Of a stretch of DNA of 64,000 nucleotides, positions 53,281 to 61,474 are shown in pieces (position 1 is the stretch's first letter; each line of letters opens with the position of its first letter). Made by a program: the position numbers and the translations under genes. The notes beneath the pieces are model-generated. The model saw nothing but the letters and a program-made list of their open reading frames with translations. It did not search any database and had not been told where the DNA came from. Source of the stretch: Lachnoclostridium sp. UBA5725 (lineage in GTDB: Bacteria; Bacillota; Clostridia; Lachnospirales; Lachnospiraceae); NCBI GenBank assembly GCA_002419585.1, contig DIGJ01000002.1, positions 371,858 through 435,857 on the forward strand. Reading direction: 5' to 3'.

Positions 53281-54609
53281 ATGTCCCCAACAATTAGTAA
53301 GATGGAAGTATATCCAGTTGCAGGTAAGGACTGTATGCTTCTTAATTTAAGCGGAGCACATGCCCCTTACTTTACAAGAAATGTTGTCATTCTTACCGAT
53401 AGTACGGGTGAAGTAGGTGTAGGTGAAGTTCCGGGAGGAGAAAAAATCACAGATGCATTGGAAGAATGCAAAAAGTTGGTGCTAGGAACAAGCATTGGTG
53501 ATTATAAAAATACATTACGAAAAGTAACAAAACATTTGGAAGCGAAAGGTGAGGAGGATATCCGCGGTGCCCAGACCTTTGATTTAAGAACTGGGGTACA
53601 TGTTGTAACTGCAATCGAAGCGCCTCTCCTTGACTTACTTGGTAAATATCTAAATGTGCCAGTAGCAGCATTGCTTGGAGATGGTATGCAACGAGATAAG
53701 GTCCGTATGCTAGGATATCTTTTCTATATAGCAGATCGTAAGAAAACGGATTTAGCATATGACGAAGAATCTAGCAATGATTGTGAATGGTATCGTATCC
53801 GACACGAAGAAGCGATGACACCAGAAAAAATCGTTGCACTTGCAAAAGCAACGAAAGATAAATACGGTTTTAGTGACTTTAAGTTAAAGGGTGGTGTATT
53901 AGAAGGAAAAGAAGAAATCAAGGCAGTAAAAGCATTGAAGGAAGCTTTTCCAGAAGCAAGAATTACACTTGATCCAAATGGTGGATGGTTACTAAAAGAC
54001 GCTATTGAACTTTGTAAGGATATGCATGGAATCCTAACGTATTGTGAAGATCCATGTGGAGCAGAAGGAGTTTATTCTGGACGTGAAATCTTAGCAGAAT
54101 TTAGAAGAGCCACTGGACTTCCAACTGCAACCAATATGATTGCAACGGATTGGAGACAGATGTGTCATTCCATTGCACTGCAGTCGGTAGATATCCCATT
54201 AGCAGATCCACATTTTTGGACAATGTCTGGTTCTGTAAGGGTAGGACAGCTGTGTAATGAATTCGGACTCACCTGGGGATCCCATTCAAACAACCATTTT
54301 GATATATCGCTTGCTATGTTTACTCATGCAGCTGCTGCTGTACCAGGAAACATTAATGCAATTGATACGCATTGGATTTGGCAGGAGGGCGTTGAGAGAT
54401 TGACAAAAGAGCCACTCCAGATTATAGATGGCTGTATTACAATACCAGATAAGCCGGGACTTGGAATTGAAGTGGATATGGAACAAATTAAAAAAGCAAA
54501 CGAAGTTTACAAAGCAAACTGTCTTGGTAGTCGTGATGATGGGGTGGGAATGCAGTATTTGGTTCCTGGCTGGAAATTTGATGCTAAGAGACCTTGCTTA
54601 GTTCGTTAA
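53281..54609 (+). CDS. gudD: Glucarate dehydratase
   Basis: The 442-residue enolase-superfamily enzyme dehydrates D-glucarate (and L-idarate) to 5-keto-4-deoxyglucarate. It has LNLSGAHAPYFTRNVVIL, the catalytic KLKGG lysines (near 200), metal ligands in LDPNGGW and CEDPCG, ATNMIATDWRQM, and the catalytic His in WGSHSNNHFDISL. Length matches the family. It lies 26 nt after garR and 15 nt before the aldolase gene. Key residues appear intact, so it should be active. Confidence 0.95.
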   Translation: MSPTISKMEVYPVAGKDCMLLNLSGAHAPYFTRNVVILTDSTGEVGVGEVPGGEKITDALEECKKLVLGTSIGDYKNTLRKVTKHLEAKGEEDIRGAQTFDLRTGVHVVTAIEAPLLDLLGKYLNVPVAALLGDGMQRDKVRMLGYLFYIADRKKTDLAYDEESSNDCEWYRIRHEEAMTPEKIVALAKATKDKYGFSDFKLKGGVLEGKEEIKAVKALKEAFPEARITLDPNGGWLLKDAIELCKDMHGILTYCEDPCGAEGVYSGREILAEFRRATGLPTATNMIATDWRQMCHSIALQSVDIPLADPHFWTMSGSVRVGQLCNEFGLTWGSHSNNHFDISLAMFTHAAAAVPGNINAIDTHWIWQEGVERLTKEPLQIIDGCITIPDKPGLGIEVDMEQIKKANEVYKANCLGSRDDGVGMQYLVPGWKFDAKRPCLVR

Positions 54610-54624
54610 CAATGGAGGAAAAAG

Positions 54625-55512
54625 ATGTTTAAACCACACGGAATTATTCCGCCAATTATTACTCCTTTCACGCCGGATGGAAAATTTAATGAACCAGTGT
54701 TTCGCCAAATGATTAATCATTTAATAGAAGAGGGAGTTCATGGTATTTTTCCACTTGGCACAACGGGAGAGTTTTATGCTTTTACCAATGAAGAGGTAAG
54801 GAATATCCTTTCGGTAGCAGTGGAAGAAGCAAGAGGCAGAGTAGATGTATATGCTGGAGCTAATCATATTACAACAAGAGGTACGATAGAACTAATAAAA
54901 ATAGCAGAAGAAGTAGGTGTTGATGCGGTATCAGTTCTTACGCCTATGTTCATTTCACAGAGTCAGGAAGAAGTGTATGAGTTCTACAGGATAATTGCAG
55001 AAAGTACAAAATTACCAATTTTAATCTACAATAATAAACCAAAAACAAATGTATCGGTAGAACCAAAGACGGTTGCAAGACTTGCTAAGATTAAAAATAT
55101 TGTAGGTGTAAAAGACAGCACGGGAGACTTTACAAATACCGAAGAGTATTTGAGATTAACAAAAGATGAAGGAAATTTCCATGTTTTACTCGGAAGAGAT
55201 ACCTTAATATATGCTGGATTATGTTATGGAGCAGCTGGTGCAATTGCATCATGTGCAAATGTAGCACCTAGAATCGCAGCGGATATCTATGATAAGTACA
55301 TAGAGGGTGATTTGGCTGGTGCCTTAGAAGCACAGTACACACTCGCTCCGTTACGAATTGCGTGTAATATGGGGACATTCCCAGCAGTTATTAAAGAAGG
55401 GCTAGTTCAAGAAGGTTTTCAGGTTGGAAAATGCTTAGAACCAATCGCTGAGTTAAAACCAGAGGAAAAAGAAGCTCTTCGTAAAGTATTAAAGGAAATG
55501 AACTTAATCTAA
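54625..55512 (+). CDS. DapA-family aldolase/dehydratase, probable 5-keto-4-deoxyglucarate aldolase
   Basis: The 295-residue TIM-barrel protein has the DapA/NAL motifs FPLGTTGEFYA, the catalytic Tyr in LIYNNKP and the Schiff-base Lys in VGVKDSTGD (near residue 163). In this operon its most economical role is to split 5-keto-4-deoxyglucarate to pyruvate and tartronate semialdehyde, feeding GarR. The usual enzyme for that step, GarL, is a metal-dependent HpcH-type aldolase and is absent. The alternative, a KdgD-type dehydratase making 2-oxoglutarate semialdehyde, is less likely because no semialdehyde dehydrogenase is encoded while GarR and glycerate kinase are. Confidence 0.82.
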   Translation: MFKPHGIIPPIITPFTPDGKFNEPVFRQMINHLIEEGVHGIFPLGTTGEFYAFTNEEVRNILSVAVEEARGRVDVYAGANHITTRGTIELIKIAEEVGVDAVSVLTPMFISQSQEEVYEFYRIIAESTKLPILIYNNKPKTNVSVEPKTVARLAKIKNIVGVKDSTGDFTNTEEYLRLTKDEGNFHVLLGRDTLIYAGLCYGAAGAIASCANVAPRIAADIYDKYIEGDLAGALEAQYTLAPLRIACNMGTFPAVIKEGLVQEGFQVGKCLEPIAELKPEEKEALRKVLKEMNLI

Positions 55513-55550
55513 ATAAATAAAAACGAAAACAAATAAGGAGAATGAAGGGT

Positions 55551-56579
55551 ATGAAAAAAAGAATTATGGCATTACTTATGGCAGCAGTAATGGTAACGGG
55601 GCTTATTACTGGATGTTCCAAAAAAGAGGATGTAAACTCATTTGACGGAAAAAATATTCGTGTGGTTATCGGATCAACTTCTACATCAGGAGATTCTTAT
55701 CTAATTGCTGAAACGGTTTCCAGACATCTTGCAAAAGCGTTAAATGCGACGGCAAAAGTAGATGCAGTTGGTGCAGTTGAGGCAGTAGACGCGATTAAGA
55801 ATGCGAAACCTGATGGACAAACAATTATGATATTTCACGATATGACTTATCTTGGAGTTTCATTTGGAGCCTACGGAGAAGAATATTCACTCGAAAATAT
55901 GACAGTTGGTCCTCGTGTTGCACAAAATCCTGGAGCTGCTTGGGCGGCAGGAGTGAATGCACCATATGAAAGTCTGCAAGAAATTCCGGAATATTTAAAA
56001 GCAAATCCAGACGCAATCTGCCGTATGGCTTGTGAATCCGGTGGTGTATCACATGTTGCATTTGTTGTATTTTATGAATGGGTACTCGAAAATTATGGAC
56101 AGGATGTTGCAGATCGTATTGTTGTAGTAGTGGGTGGTTCCACAGCAGATAAGTGTCAGCTTTTATGGGATGGCAACTGTGACGTAATCTTTGCTGATTA
56201 TACTTCGCTTTATGATTACACACAAACAGATGATCAAAAAATAGCTATGAAATTTATGGGATTACTTGATAATATTGAAGGTGTAAATATTCCGTCTTAT
56301 GCAGATCTTGGCATTACCATGAATGGCGAAGAATTTAGATTTTCAAAAGACTTCCTTGTCTACCTTCCAAAAGATATTCCGCAGGAATATGTGGATGAGT
56401 TAGATAAAGCAATGGAAACAGTATCGAATGACGAAACCTTCCAATCAGACTTAGAAGCAATGTCTTATCGTACAGCATATTTAAAATCAGAAGATGCAAA
56501 GACTTTCATTTATGATAAAAGAGATGGCTTGCAGTCTTTGATTGATGCAGCTCCATCACTTGATGATTTAATACAGTAA
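55551..56579 (+). CDS. TctC-type solute-binding lipoprotein
   Basis: The 342-residue precursor has a lipoprotein signal with lipobox LITGC and a TctC/Bug fold, including VVIGSTSTSGDSYLIAET at the N-terminus and VVVGGSTADKCQLLWDG in the middle. It captures a carboxylate ligand for the TctBA membrane unit. In this operon the ligand is probably glucarate or galactarate rather than a tricarboxylate. The ATG at 55551 is chosen over 55542 because the latter is too close to GGAG. A hairpin just after its stop may raise its yield over the membrane subunits. Confidence 0.88.
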   Translation: MKKRIMALLMAAVMVTGLITGCSKKEDVNSFDGKNIRVVIGSTSTSGDSYLIAETVSRHLAKALNATAKVDAVGAVEAVDAIKNAKPDGQTIMIFHDMTYLGVSFGAYGEEYSLENMTVGPRVAQNPGAAWAAGVNAPYESLQEIPEYLKANPDAICRMACESGGVSHVAFVVFYEWVLENYGQDVADRIVVVVGGSTADKCQLLWDGNCDVIFADYTSLYDYTQTDDQKIAMKFMGLLDNIEGVNIPSYADLGITMNGEEFRFSKDFLVYLPKDIPQEYVDELDKAMETVSNDETFQSDLEAMSYRTAYLKSEDAKTFIYDKRDGLQSLIDAAPSLDDLIQ

Positions 56580-56589
56580 TGAATTTGTT

Positions 56590-56612
56590 GGGGACTATAA
56601 AACATAGTCCCC
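56590..56612 (+). other. Intercistronic hairpin after the tctC-like gene
   Basis: GGGGACTAT (56590-56598) and ATAGTCCCC (56604-56612) form a perfect 9-bp stem with a 5-nt loop and no T-run, between the binding-protein gene and the tctB-like gene. Confidence 0.6.
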
Positions 56613-56630
56613 ATAAAGGAGGAAATTGGC

Positions 56631-57086
56631 TTGCTTACTATAAATTATATGCCATCAACATCACATTGGATAGTTCCCCCCATTATTATGGGAATATTAG
56701 TAATCCTCCTTTTTGTGATGTCAATACAACGATTTATAAAAACAAAAAAAGAAAATCAACCATTCATCCAATTGAAAAACAAACGTTTCTTTGAAGAAAA
56801 CTGGGATAAGTTAAAATTATTTGGAACACTTGTATTATTTATCTTATATATTTTTGCAATGGATGTATTAGGCTTTTTAATTGCCAGCATAGTCTTTATC
56901 TTTTTGTTCAATGTATTGTTTGCAGGAGTAATGCAATTGGAAGAAATTCCAAAGGCATTCAAAGAAAAAACTTACTTTAAGAACGAAGGATTTTGCTCGG
57001 TATGTATATCCTTATTAATCGCAATCATCTTCTCGGTAGGAATATGGTTCTTATTTGGTGAAGTATTCAGCATAACATTACCATAG
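56631..57086 (+). CDS. TctB-type small membrane subunit
   Basis: The 151-residue protein has four predicted membrane spans and the size and position of TctB in tripartite tricarboxylate transporters. Sequence in this subunit is poorly conserved in general, and the call leans on its place between tctC- and tctA-like genes. It starts at TTG with a perfect AAAGGAGG site 8 nt upstream. A different frame starting at 56579 overlaps it but lacks a ribosome site. Confidence 0.8.
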   Translation: MLTINYMPSTSHWIVPPIIMGILVILLFVMSIQRFIKTKKENQPFIQLKNKRFFEENWDKLKLFGTLVLFILYIFAMDVLGFLIASIVFIFLFNVLFAGVMQLEEIPKAFKEKTYFKNEGFCSVCISLLIAIIFSVGIWFLFGEVFSITLP

Positions 57087-57102
57087 AAAGGAGTGAATCA
57101 AA

Positions 57103-58581
57103 ATGATTGAATTTGGATTGTTGCAATTAATTATGGCCGTCTTAGGTGTTGGTGTTGGTATTATTTTCGGTGCGCTACCGGGAATGACAGCCACTATGGC
57201 CATTGCTATTTTTTTACCCTTGACATATGCTTATGATTTAAATACCTCCCTATTCTTATTACTTGGATTATATGTGGGTGGCATAAGTGGGGGGTTAATT
57301 CCAGCAATATTATTAAATATTCCTGGAACGCCTTCTTCTATTACAACAGGTTTTGATGGATTCCCTATGGCAAAACGTGGAGAAGCTGAAAAAGCTTTAA
57401 AAATTGGTATCACAGCTTCTTTGATAGGTGGTATGTTTAGCTTGGCTGCACTCTGCTTATTTACGCCGCCATTGGCAAAATTGGCAATACAGTTTTCTGC
57501 AGTAGAAAAGTTCTTGATTATATTATTTGCATTGACAGTAATTGCAGCATTATCAAAGGGAAATATGACACGAGGTATCTTTGCTGGATTTTTAGGTGTA
57601 TTAGTATCTTTAATTGGTGCATTTGCCGATAATAACCATCTTCGTATGGTACCTGACTTTTTAAAGGTTGAACTTCGTTCCGGTTTTCAATTGCTTCCCG
57701 TATTGATTGGACTCTTTGCTCTGACACAGATTTTTCAGGAAGCTGAAACAGGGATGAAAGTTTCCAAAGCAACATATGATTTAAATAACAATGATAAGTC
57801 AAAAAGGTTCTCAATTAAAGATTTTAAAGGACAAGGTATAAACCTGATTCGTTCCAGTGCGATTGGAACTTTTATGGGAATTCTTCCTGGAGTAGGTGGT
57901 AGTGCTGCATCCTTACTTTCTTATTCGCAGGCTAAAAACTTTTCAAAAGAACCAGAGAAATTAGGAACAGGTGCAGTAGAAGGGTTAGTAGCTAGTGAAT
58001 CAGCTAACAATGGTTTGACCGGTGGTGCATTGATTCCGTTGTTATCTCTTGGTATTCCTGGAGATAGTACTACAGCGGTACTTGTTGGAGCATTTATGCT
58101 TCAGGGTATTCAGGTTGGACCGCTATTCATAACAAATAATAGAGGAACATGGTATACGATTCTATTTGCATTAGCAATATGCAATATTATCATGTTTATT
58201 ACCATGTTTTATCCTATCAAACATATTGCGAAGGTTATTAAACTTCCGAAGAATCGCATTTATCCAGTTATCATCCTTATGTGTGTAGTTGGTGCATATG
58301 CAATTCGTAACGGGAATATGTTTGATGTATGGACATTACTTTTGTTCGGAGTCATTGGCTATATTTTCAGTAAAATCAATATTCCTTCTGCACCATTTTT
58401 AATTGGTTTTATTTTAGGCCGTGATTTAGAAAAATATTTTGTTGATTCAATTAAGGGTTCTGGTGGAAGTTTAGCTTGCTTCTTTACAAGACCAATCGGT
58501 TGGGGAATTTGGGCTCTGATTATAGCCTCTATACTATTTGCAGTTTTTGATAACAGAAAAGCGAGAAGACAACAAGCATAA
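57103..58581 (+). CDS. TctA-type large membrane subunit
   Basis: The 492-residue protein has about 11-12 spans and the TctA hallmarks: GIIFGALPGMTATMAIAIFLPLT near the N-terminus, GGISGGLIPAILLNIPGTPSS (near 65), and the repeat-half counterpart GILPGVGGSAAS plus LIPLLSLGIPGDSTTAV. It is the ion-coupled channel subunit working with the TctB and TctC homologues encoded upstream. Motifs are intact and length is normal. With the flanking enzymes it is expected to carry hexarates. Confidence 0.92.
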   Translation: MIEFGLLQLIMAVLGVGVGIIFGALPGMTATMAIAIFLPLTYAYDLNTSLFLLLGLYVGGISGGLIPAILLNIPGTPSSITTGFDGFPMAKRGEAEKALKIGITASLIGGMFSLAALCLFTPPLAKLAIQFSAVEKFLIILFALTVIAALSKGNMTRGIFAGFLGVLVSLIGAFADNNHLRMVPDFLKVELRSGFQLLPVLIGLFALTQIFQEAETGMKVSKATYDLNNNDKSKRFSIKDFKGQGINLIRSSAIGTFMGILPGVGGSAASLLSYSQAKNFSKEPEKLGTGAVEGLVASESANNGLTGGALIPLLSLGIPGDSTTAVLVGAFMLQGIQVGPLFITNNRGTWYTILFALAICNIIMFITMFYPIKHIAKVIKLPKNRIYPVIILMCVVGAYAIRNGNMFDVWTLLLFGVIGYIFSKINIPSAPFLIGFILGRDLEKYFVDSIKGSGGSLACFFTRPIGWGIWALIIASILFAVFDNRKARRQQA

Positions 58582-58599
58582 GGAAGGATACAAATTGCT

Positions 58600-60114
58600 A
58601 TGGAAAAAACATATATCAAAATAAACGAGAGAGATAACGTAGCTATCACAATCCATACTATAGCAAAAGGTACGAAAGTCTTAGATGATGTTGTTTCAAA
58701 TGAAGAAATTCCGCAAGGACACAAGATTGCTTTATCTGATATTTCGAAAGACGGTGAAATAATCCGATATGGTGTTGTATTAGGATATGCTATGGATTCT
58801 ATTAAGAAGGGAGACTGGATTAATGAAAAAATGCTTTATCTTCCAACTCCCCCTTCGGTAGACAATATGGATTTTGCTAAATATCTAGTTACAGATCTAC
58901 CTGTTGCACCAGTCAGAGTATTTGATGGATATAAAAATCCAAATGGCGGTTATGCAGGTACAAGAAATATCCTAGGAATCAGCACAACGGTTCAATGCGT
59001 AACCGGTGTTTTGAATGTGGCAGTAAAAAAAATGAAGGATGAGCTACTTCCAAAATATAAAAACGTAGATGATATTGTTGCAATTAACCATGCCTATGGC
59101 TGTGGAGTTGCAATTAATGCACCAGAAGCAAAAATACCAATCCGTGCACTGAAAAACCTGACAAAGAACCCTAACTTTGGCGGAGAATTAATGGTGGTAG
59201 CTTTAGGGTGCGAGAAACTTACCGTTGAAATGCTCTTGGATGAAACGGATATTAAGCCGGAAAATGTAATTGTGTTACAAGAACTTCAAGGTTATCAGGC
59301 GATGATAGATGCGCTTATGAAAATGGCTGAAGTGAAGCTGCGCATTTTAGACAAAAGAAGAAGAGAGCCCTTAAATTTATCAGAACTTTGTATAGGAATG
59401 CAATGCGGTGGAAGTGATGCCTTTTCTGGTATTACTGCCAACCCAAGTGCGGGATATGCGGCAGATATGCTTGTGGAAGCCGGTGCAACGGTTATGTTTT
59501 CAGAAGTTACAGAAGTTCGGGATGGCGTTCATATGATTGCAGAACGCTGTGTCAACGAAGAAGTAGGAAAAAAATTAGCTGCAGAAATGAAATGGTACGA
59601 TGCTTACTTAGAGAACGGACAAGTTGACAGGAGTGCGAACCCTACTCCGGGAAATAAAAAAGGAGGGCTCTCAAATATCGTAGAAAAAGCCATGGGATCT
59701 ATTGCTAAGTCTGGACGTTCTCCAATTGTTGAAGTACTATCTCCAGGAGAGATGCCAAGCAAACATGGTCTCATTTATGCAGCAACTCCAGCTAGTGACA
59801 TCGTGTGCGGACCTTGCCAGCTGGCATCTGGAATTACACTTCAGGTGTTTATGACAGGAAGAGGAACACCTTACGGTCTTGCAGCAGCACCAGTAATAAA
59901 GGTTTGTTCTAGAAATGACATGAAGAACATGTGGCAGGATTTAATAGATATCAATGCTGGCAAAATTGCCACAGGAGAAGCTACCATCGAGGAAGTAGGT
60001 ACGGAGCTTTTTAACTTTATTATTGATGTAGCAAGCGGAAGAAAGAAAAGCTTTGCAGAGATTTACAAATTGCATAATGATTTATGTATTTTTAATCCTG
60101 CACCAATAACTTAA
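58600..60114 (+). CDS. garD: Galactarate dehydratase (UxaA/GarD family)
   Basis: The 504-residue protein has an N-terminal SAF-type domain (about 1-90) and the UxaA/GarD catalytic region with GGYAGTRNILGIS, NHAYGCGVA, VALGCEKL, GMQCGGSDAFSG and the C-terminal ATPASDIVCGPCQLASG. The conserved cysteines and histidines are those thought to bind an iron centre. It dehydrates galactarate (or altronate in relatives) to 5-keto-4-deoxyglucarate. GarD is preferred to altronate dehydratase by the company of gudD, garR and glycerate kinase. It closes the operon and is followed by a terminator at 60161-60203. Confidence 0.85.
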   Translation: MEKTYIKINERDNVAITIHTIAKGTKVLDDVVSNEEIPQGHKIALSDISKDGEIIRYGVVLGYAMDSIKKGDWINEKMLYLPTPPSVDNMDFAKYLVTDLPVAPVRVFDGYKNPNGGYAGTRNILGISTTVQCVTGVLNVAVKKMKDELLPKYKNVDDIVAINHAYGCGVAINAPEAKIPIRALKNLTKNPNFGGELMVVALGCEKLTVEMLLDETDIKPENVIVLQELQGYQAMIDALMKMAEVKLRILDKRRREPLNLSELCIGMQCGGSDAFSGITANPSAGYAADMLVEAGATVMFSEVTEVRDGVHMIAERCVNEEVGKKLAAEMKWYDAYLENGQVDRSANPTPGNKKGGLSNIVEKAMGSIAKSGRSPIVEVLSPGEMPSKHGLIYAATPASDIVCGPCQLASGITLQVFMTGRGTPYGLAAAPVIKVCSRNDMKNMWQDLIDINAGKIATGEATIEEVGTELFNFIIDVASGRKKSFAEIYKLHNDLCIFNPAPIT

Positions 60115-60160
60115 TTTTAAGCCCTTACAAAGGAAGCCCCCTAAGAATATTAAAGAAAAG

Positions 60161-60203
60161 AAAAATAGTTCTCGTCCATCATATGGCCGAGAACTATTTT
60201 TAT
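60161..60203. terminator. Terminator of the aldarate operon
   Basis: AAAAATAGTTCTCG (60161-60174) and CGAGAACTATTTTT (60188-60201) form a 14-bp stem that can serve both the operon and the convergent aminotransferase gene. Confidence 0.85.
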
Positions 60204-60238
60204 ACGTTATATTGAATATTTTACATTGTTGATCAGCC

Positions 60239-61330
60239 CTACAAACTCATTAACACTTCAAGAAGCTCATCATTTTTTTCCCTGCTCATAAAGCAGAATC
60301 GGATGTATTTATCATCTAAATACGGAAACGTGGAGCAATCCCGTATCATAAGTCCTTTTCGAATACAGATATCAAATATTTCACTTGCGGTGAGGTCATC
60401 GCGAAGAATACGAAGCAGTACAAAGTTGGCGGAAGGCTCGTACACTTTATAAGTGCTAGATTCTTGTAATGCGTCACAGATACGTTTACGCTCGCCAAAG
60501 ATGAAATCTTTGGTTTTATTTATATAATCCATATCCTGAAACATAATTTCTCCAGCAATCGCGGCCAATGAATTTATGGTCCAGGGATTTTTCTTTTTAT
60601 TTACCTTTTCAACAAGCTCGCTATTTCCACAAACAGCATATCCAAGACGAAGTCCAGGTGCTGCAAAGAACTTTGAAATACCTCTTAAAACGATGATATT
60701 ATCATAGCGTTCGGTTAGCGGAATCGAGGTGATTTTATTCATATTTTCGGCGAATTCAACATACGTTTCATCGACTAAGACTGTGGTAAGATTCTTTTGA
60801 CATATTTTTAATATGGACTCCATTTCATCGGATTTTATCGAAGTGGAGGTTGGATTATTTGGGTTACAGATAATAACCAAATCGACGGTGGATAGTAGCT
60901 CTTGTTCAAAACGAACAAAGTTAAACTTGAAATCTTCCGATTCTCTCAGTTCAAAATAATGCCAATGACCTTCGCCTAATGAAATTTCACGTTCATACTC
61001 AGAATAAGTAGGAGCGACAATCATTGCATCTTTTGGGCAAAGAAATTGAATGAATAAAGAAATTAATTCGGTAGAGCCATTTCCGACAAGGATATTGTCC
61101 TTACAGGTATTCACATAGGTAGCAATGGAAGTTCGAAGCGCGGTGTATTCGCGATCTGGGTACGAAGTGATGGAATCAATATGAGATGCAAGAGTTTCTC
61201 TTAATAAAAAGGATACTCCAAGTGGATTTACATTGGCAGAAAAGCTAGTGATATCTTCTTTTTTGATGCCATAGACCTGTTCTATTTTTTCTAAATCACT
61301 TCCGTGAAAATGTTCTTTTGGTTTTAACAT
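60239..61330 (-). CDS. HisC/CobD-like class I/II aminotransferase
   Basis: The 363-residue PLP enzyme has GNGSTELISLF, the CNPNNPTST phosphate/PLP region, VDETYVEF with the cofactor Asp, and RGISKFFAAPGLRLGY with the Schiff-base Lys (near 220). The N-terminal HGSDLEKI resembles the HGG(N/D) of threonine-phosphate decarboxylase (CobD), while the rest is equally like histidinol-phosphate aminotransferase. Without cobalamin or histidine genes nearby the choice cannot be made. It is convergent with the aldarate operon. Confidence 0.85.
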   Translation of the reverse strand: MLKPKEHFHGSDLEKIEQVYGIKKEDITSFSANVNPLGVSFLLRETLASHIDSITSYPDREYTALRTSIATYVNTCKDNILVGNGSTELISLFIQFLCPKDAMIVAPTYSEYEREISLGEGHWHYFELRESEDFKFNFVRFEQELLSTVDLVIICNPNNPTSTSIKSDEMESILKICQKNLTTVLVDETYVEFAENMNKITSIPLTERYDNIIVLRGISKFFAAPGLRLGYAVCGNSELVEKVNKKKNPWTINSLAAIAGEIMFQDMDYINKTKDFIFGERKRICDALQESSTYKVYEPSANFVLLRILRDDLTASEIFDICIRKGLMIRDCSTFPYLDDKYIRFCFMSREKNDELLEVLMSL

Positions 61331-61474
61331 GTTTGCACAAATTCCTTTCCTAAAGAGTTGAATATTCTAAGCTTTGAGTGTTATAATAATTTATCTGTAT
61401 TTGTAATTATACCTATTTTTAAGAAAATTGCAAATTGTACGTAAAGAACCATAAATAAACGGGAGGGGAAATAC

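Noticed and set aside
56579..56794. 71-codon plus-strand frame starting at the tctC-like stop
   Set aside because: It overlaps the tctB-like gene in another frame, crosses the intercistronic hairpin and has no ribosome site.
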